This document shows positions 24,907 through 26,460 of a stretch of DNA of 26,460 nucleotides, in pieces. Source of the stretch: CAZWKX01 sp964614095 (GTDB taxonomy: Bacteria > Actinomycetota > Acidimicrobiia > Spongiisociales > UBA11373). The translations under genes were made by a program, and so were the position numbers. The stretch's first letter is position 1, and the number at the start of each line of letters is the position of its first letter. The stretch covers positions 1 to 26,460 of the forward strand of contig CAZTJO010000025.1 in assembly GCA_964614095.1 (NCBI GenBank). The letters run 5' to 3'. The notes under the pieces are model-generated. The model was not told where the DNA came from and did not search any database. It was given only the letters and a program-made list of their open reading frames with translations.

Positions 24907-26166
24907 ATGAGCGCCCTGCAGATGGTCTATCTAGCCACCCTCTCCGTCTGCGTCCTCGCTTCGGGATTCTTCTCCGGATCGGAAACGGCTCTCGTCTCCG
25001 TACCCAGGGAAAGAGTCGCCCAACTCATAGCCACGGACCGGCGTGCCGCCCGGGTGGTAGCCCTCACCGAGGATCCCGATCACATGCTCAGCACCCTCCT
25101 AGTGGCCAACAACTTCGTCAACATCCTCGGAGCCTCGGTGGCGACCGTTCTATTTGTCGATCTGCTCGGAGAGGATTGGGGGCCCTGGGCCGCAACGGTC
25201 TCGGTCACCGCCGTTGTGCTGCTGCTCGGCGAGATCACACCCAAGAGCCTGGCCACACGGTATCCGGAGCGTTTCTCGCTGGCCGTTGCGCCGGCCATCT
25301 GGCGCCTCTCGAGAGTGCTGCATCCCGTCTCTCGCCTCTTCCTCACTCTCAGCCGGCTTCTGTTCCGCATCTTTCGGATCGATGTGAACCGAGGCCCGGA
25401 CCCGGTGACGGAAGAGGACATACGGGCGATGGCAGAGCTCGGCGAACGTACCGGCGACATCGCCGCCGCCGAGCGAGAGATCATTCACCAGCTGTTTCGC
25501 ACCGCCGACCGGCAGGTGCGCGATGTTATGACCCCCCGAACCGACCTCTACACACTCAGCCGGCCCATCACCGCGGACAATGTGCGTACCGCGGTCGCCG
25601 CCACCGGTCACAGCCGCTTCCCAGTGATACACGAGGACCCCGATCGCCTCGTGGGGATTCTGCATGTCAAGGACGTCCTCCGTGCGCCCGAAGGCCTCGA
25701 TCCGGATGCCATCGGCCGCCTCCTCCGCGAGCCCTACTACGTTCCCGAAACCAAACTCCTTCTGGAGCAGCTCCGAGAGATGCGCGCGGCGCGCCGGTCG
25801 TTTGCCGTAGTTCTGGATGAGCACGGCGGCGTCGAAGGAGTCGTCACCGTGAAGGACATCGTCTCCGAACTCGTCGGCGAGCTGCAGGACGAATACGACC
25901 CGGGCATCCCATCTGTTGTCCCGCTCACCAAAGGCCAATGGCTCGCCGATGGCCGCGTCGCCGTCTCCGAGCTTGCCGACGCCATCGGCATTGAACTGCC
26001 GGCCGGGGCCTACAGCACTCTCGGCGGCCTTGTTTTTGATCTTGCCGGCAGCATCCCTGACGAAGGCACCGAGGTGGCGGTGGCAGGCTGCCGGCTCACC
26101 GTGATCCGGATGGACCGCAACCGGGTGGATCGGGTTCGGGTCCTGATCGACGACCCGATAACATGA
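24907..26166 (+). CDS. CNNM/HlyC-CorC family membrane protein
   Basis: A 419-residue protein with the three-part CNNM layout. Residues 1-150 form the DUF21 transmembrane domain: a first helix with LATLSVCVLASGFFSGSETA, then LLVANNFVNILGAS and the motif GEITPKSLATRYPE (a GE-x-x-PK signature). Residues 200-325 hold two CBS modules, including RDVMTPRTDLYTL, GHSRFPVIHEDPDRLVGILHVKDVL and FAVVLDEHGGVEGVVTVKDIVSELVGE. The C-terminal CorC_HlyC domain (about 340-415) includes LADGRVAVSELADAIG and YSTLGGLVFD. Family members are implicated in magnesium or cobalt efflux and resistance; the hemolysin name is historical. The start ATG 24907 has a TGGAG site 7 nt upstream. It may be transcribed with the receiver gene. 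The tRNA gene begins 8 nt after its stop. Confidence 0.92.
   Translation: MSALQMVYLATLSVCVLASGFFSGSETALVSVPRERVAQLIATDRRAARVVALTEDPDHMLSTLLVANNFVNILGASVATVLFVDLLGEDWGPWAATVSVTAVVLLLGEITPKSLATRYPERFSLAVAPAIWRLSRVLHPVSRLFLTLSRLLFRIFRIDVNRGPDPVTEEDIRAMAELGERTGDIAAAEREIIHQLFRTADRQVRDVMTPRTDLYTLSRPITADNVRTAVAATGHSRFPVIHEDPDRLVGILHVKDVLRAPEGLDPDAIGRLLREPYYVPETKLLLEQLREMRAARRSFAVVLDEHGGVEGVVTVKDIVSELVGELQDEYDPGIPSVVPLTKGQWLADGRVAVSELADAIGIELPAGAYSTLGGLVFDLAGSIPDEGTEVAVAGCRLTVIRMDRNRVDRVRVLIDDPIT
26159..26164 (+). promoter_or_regulatory. Candidate -10 box for tRNA-Pro
   Basis: TAACAT spans the last codons of the CNNM-type gene and ends 10 nt before the tRNA. A TTCGGG hexamer 18 bp upstream could serve as a weak -35. 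The tRNA could alternatively be processed from a read-through transcript. Confidence 0.3.
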
Positions 26167-26174
26167 ACGGTCAC

Positions 26175-26248
26175 CGGGACGTAGCGCAGTTTGGCAGCGC
26201 GCAGCGTTCGGGACGCTGAGGCCGCCGGTTCAAATCCGGCCGTCCCGA
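26175..26248 (+). tRNA. tRNA-Pro(CGG)
   Basis: The 74-nt cloverleaf folds without mismatch. The acceptor stem is CGGGACG/CGTCCCG (26175-26181 with 26241-26247), with the C1-G72 pair typical of bacterial proline tRNAs and discriminator A26248. The D arm is GCGC/GCGC. The anticodon arm is CAGCG-TTCGGGA-CGCTG with anticodon CGG at 26209-26211, reading CCG. The T arm is GCCGG-TTCAAAT-CCGGC. CCA is not encoded (the next bases are CGA) and must be added after transcription. Confidence 0.95.
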
Positions 26249-26249
26249 C

Positions 26250-26278
26250 GAAACCCTCCCGCCCTGCGGGAGGGTTTC
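26250..26278 (+). terminator. Intrinsic terminator after tRNA-Pro
   Basis: AAACCCTCCCGC (26251-26262) pairs perfectly with GCGGGAGGGTTT (26266-26277) around a 3-nt loop; flanking G26250/C26278 extend it. The stem starts two bases after the tRNA. The run of T is short and lies within the stem, so on the minus strand it could also stop transcripts coming from asd. Confidence 0.85.
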
Positions 26279-26301
26279 TGAATGCAGGATGCAGAGTGCG
26301 A

Positions 26302-26313
26302 AGAACCGGTTCT
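26302..26313. repeat. 12-bp perfect palindrome in tRNA-asd gap
   Basis: AGAACCGGTTCT is its own reverse complement and lies between the tRNA terminator and the asd stop. It could be a protein-binding half-site pair or a remnant of a terminator; nothing else in the 61-nt gap is recognisable. Confidence 0.4.
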
Positions 26314-26339
26314 GAAATCTTGCGCTCCGGCGCCTTGCC

Positions 26340-26460
26340 CTACCCACTCAGTCCCTTCGCTATCTCCGCGATCTGAACCGCGTTCAGCGCCGCCCCTTTT
26401 CGCAAGTTGTCGCCGACCACCCACAAAGAGACGCCGCCGGCCCGGCCCACGGTGTCGCGC
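26340..26460 (-). CDS. asd: Aspartate-semialdehyde dehydrogenase, C-terminal end
   Basis: Only the last 39 residues are in the window; the gene continues beyond the right edge. RDTVGRAGGVSLWVVGDNLR followed by KGAALNAVQIAE is the strongly conserved C-terminus of bacterial Asd. The enzyme reduces aspartyl phosphate to aspartate semialdehyde on the shared route to lysine, diaminopimelate, methionine and threonine. The catalytic Cys and His lie outside the window. The stop TAG is at 26342-26340. The gene is convergent with the tRNA-Pro gene and could use its hairpin as a terminator. Confidence 0.88.
   Translation of the reverse strand, partial: RDTVGRAGGVSLWVVGDNLRKGAALNAVQIAEIAKGLSG

Noticed and set aside
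26175..26278. Integration site (tRNA attB with mobile element)
   Set aside because: A tRNA is a common target, but there is no integrase, no repeat of the tRNA 3' end, and the next gene is housekeeping asd.

Overview
The window looks like GC-rich chromosomal DNA from an actinobacterium. The strongest taxonomic marker is a WhiB-family Fe-S protein at 24050-24322, a family essentially confined to Actinobacteria and their phages. Several genes lack an upstream Shine-Dalgarno sequence and instead have a TANNNT -10 box 6-8 nt before the start codon. This is the leaderless arrangement common in the phylum. Acidimicrobiia is my best guess at class level, but that is inference. No insertion sequence, phage gene, CRISPR array or replication origin was recognised.

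Left part (1-7527). The window opens in the 5' part of a lipoprotein built from near-identical DUF333 repeats. A glycosyltransferase and a UDP-GlcNAc 6-dehydrogenase follow on the minus strand. Diverging from them are two overlapping glycosyltransferase genes: a two-domain GT2 whose second domain looks catalytically dead, then a GT4. A seven-repeat, propeller-like lipoprotein sits convergent to them.

Central part (7672-15265). A tightly packed nine-gene minus-strand operon runs ABC permease (Wzm-like), ABC ATPase (Wzt-like), glycosyltransferase, rmlC, rmlB, rmlA, rmlD, rhamnosyltransferase-like GT2 and a YciI-like protein. Most junctions overlap by four bases. Together these genes can make dTDP-L-rhamnose from glucose-1-phosphate, transfer sugars to a lipid-linked glycan and export the product. 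With the left part this forms a surface-polysaccharide locus.

Housekeeping part (15303-18568). RidA and an ALDH7-type semialdehyde dehydrogenase form a minus-strand pair. Divergent from them is an Mrp/ApbC-type Fe-S carrier ATPase with an altered Walker A motif.

Right part (18546-26460). Two tandem paralogous coiled-coil/LytM (M23) peptidase genes diverge from selA-selB, which encode selenocysteine synthase and the selenocysteine-specific elongation factor. The promoters of the two transcription units face each other and both look leaderless. Next come whiB (convergent with selB), a single-domain receiver protein, a CNNM/HlyC-CorC membrane protein, tRNA-Pro(CGG) with a strong terminator, and the 3' end of asd. 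I found no tRNA-Sec, selD or recognisable selenoprotein in the window.

No region compels the claim of an entirely new system. The best leads are the degenerate tandem GT2, the divergent leaderless M23/sel promoters, the two repeat-built lipoproteins flanking the glycan genes, and the Mrp Walker A variant.
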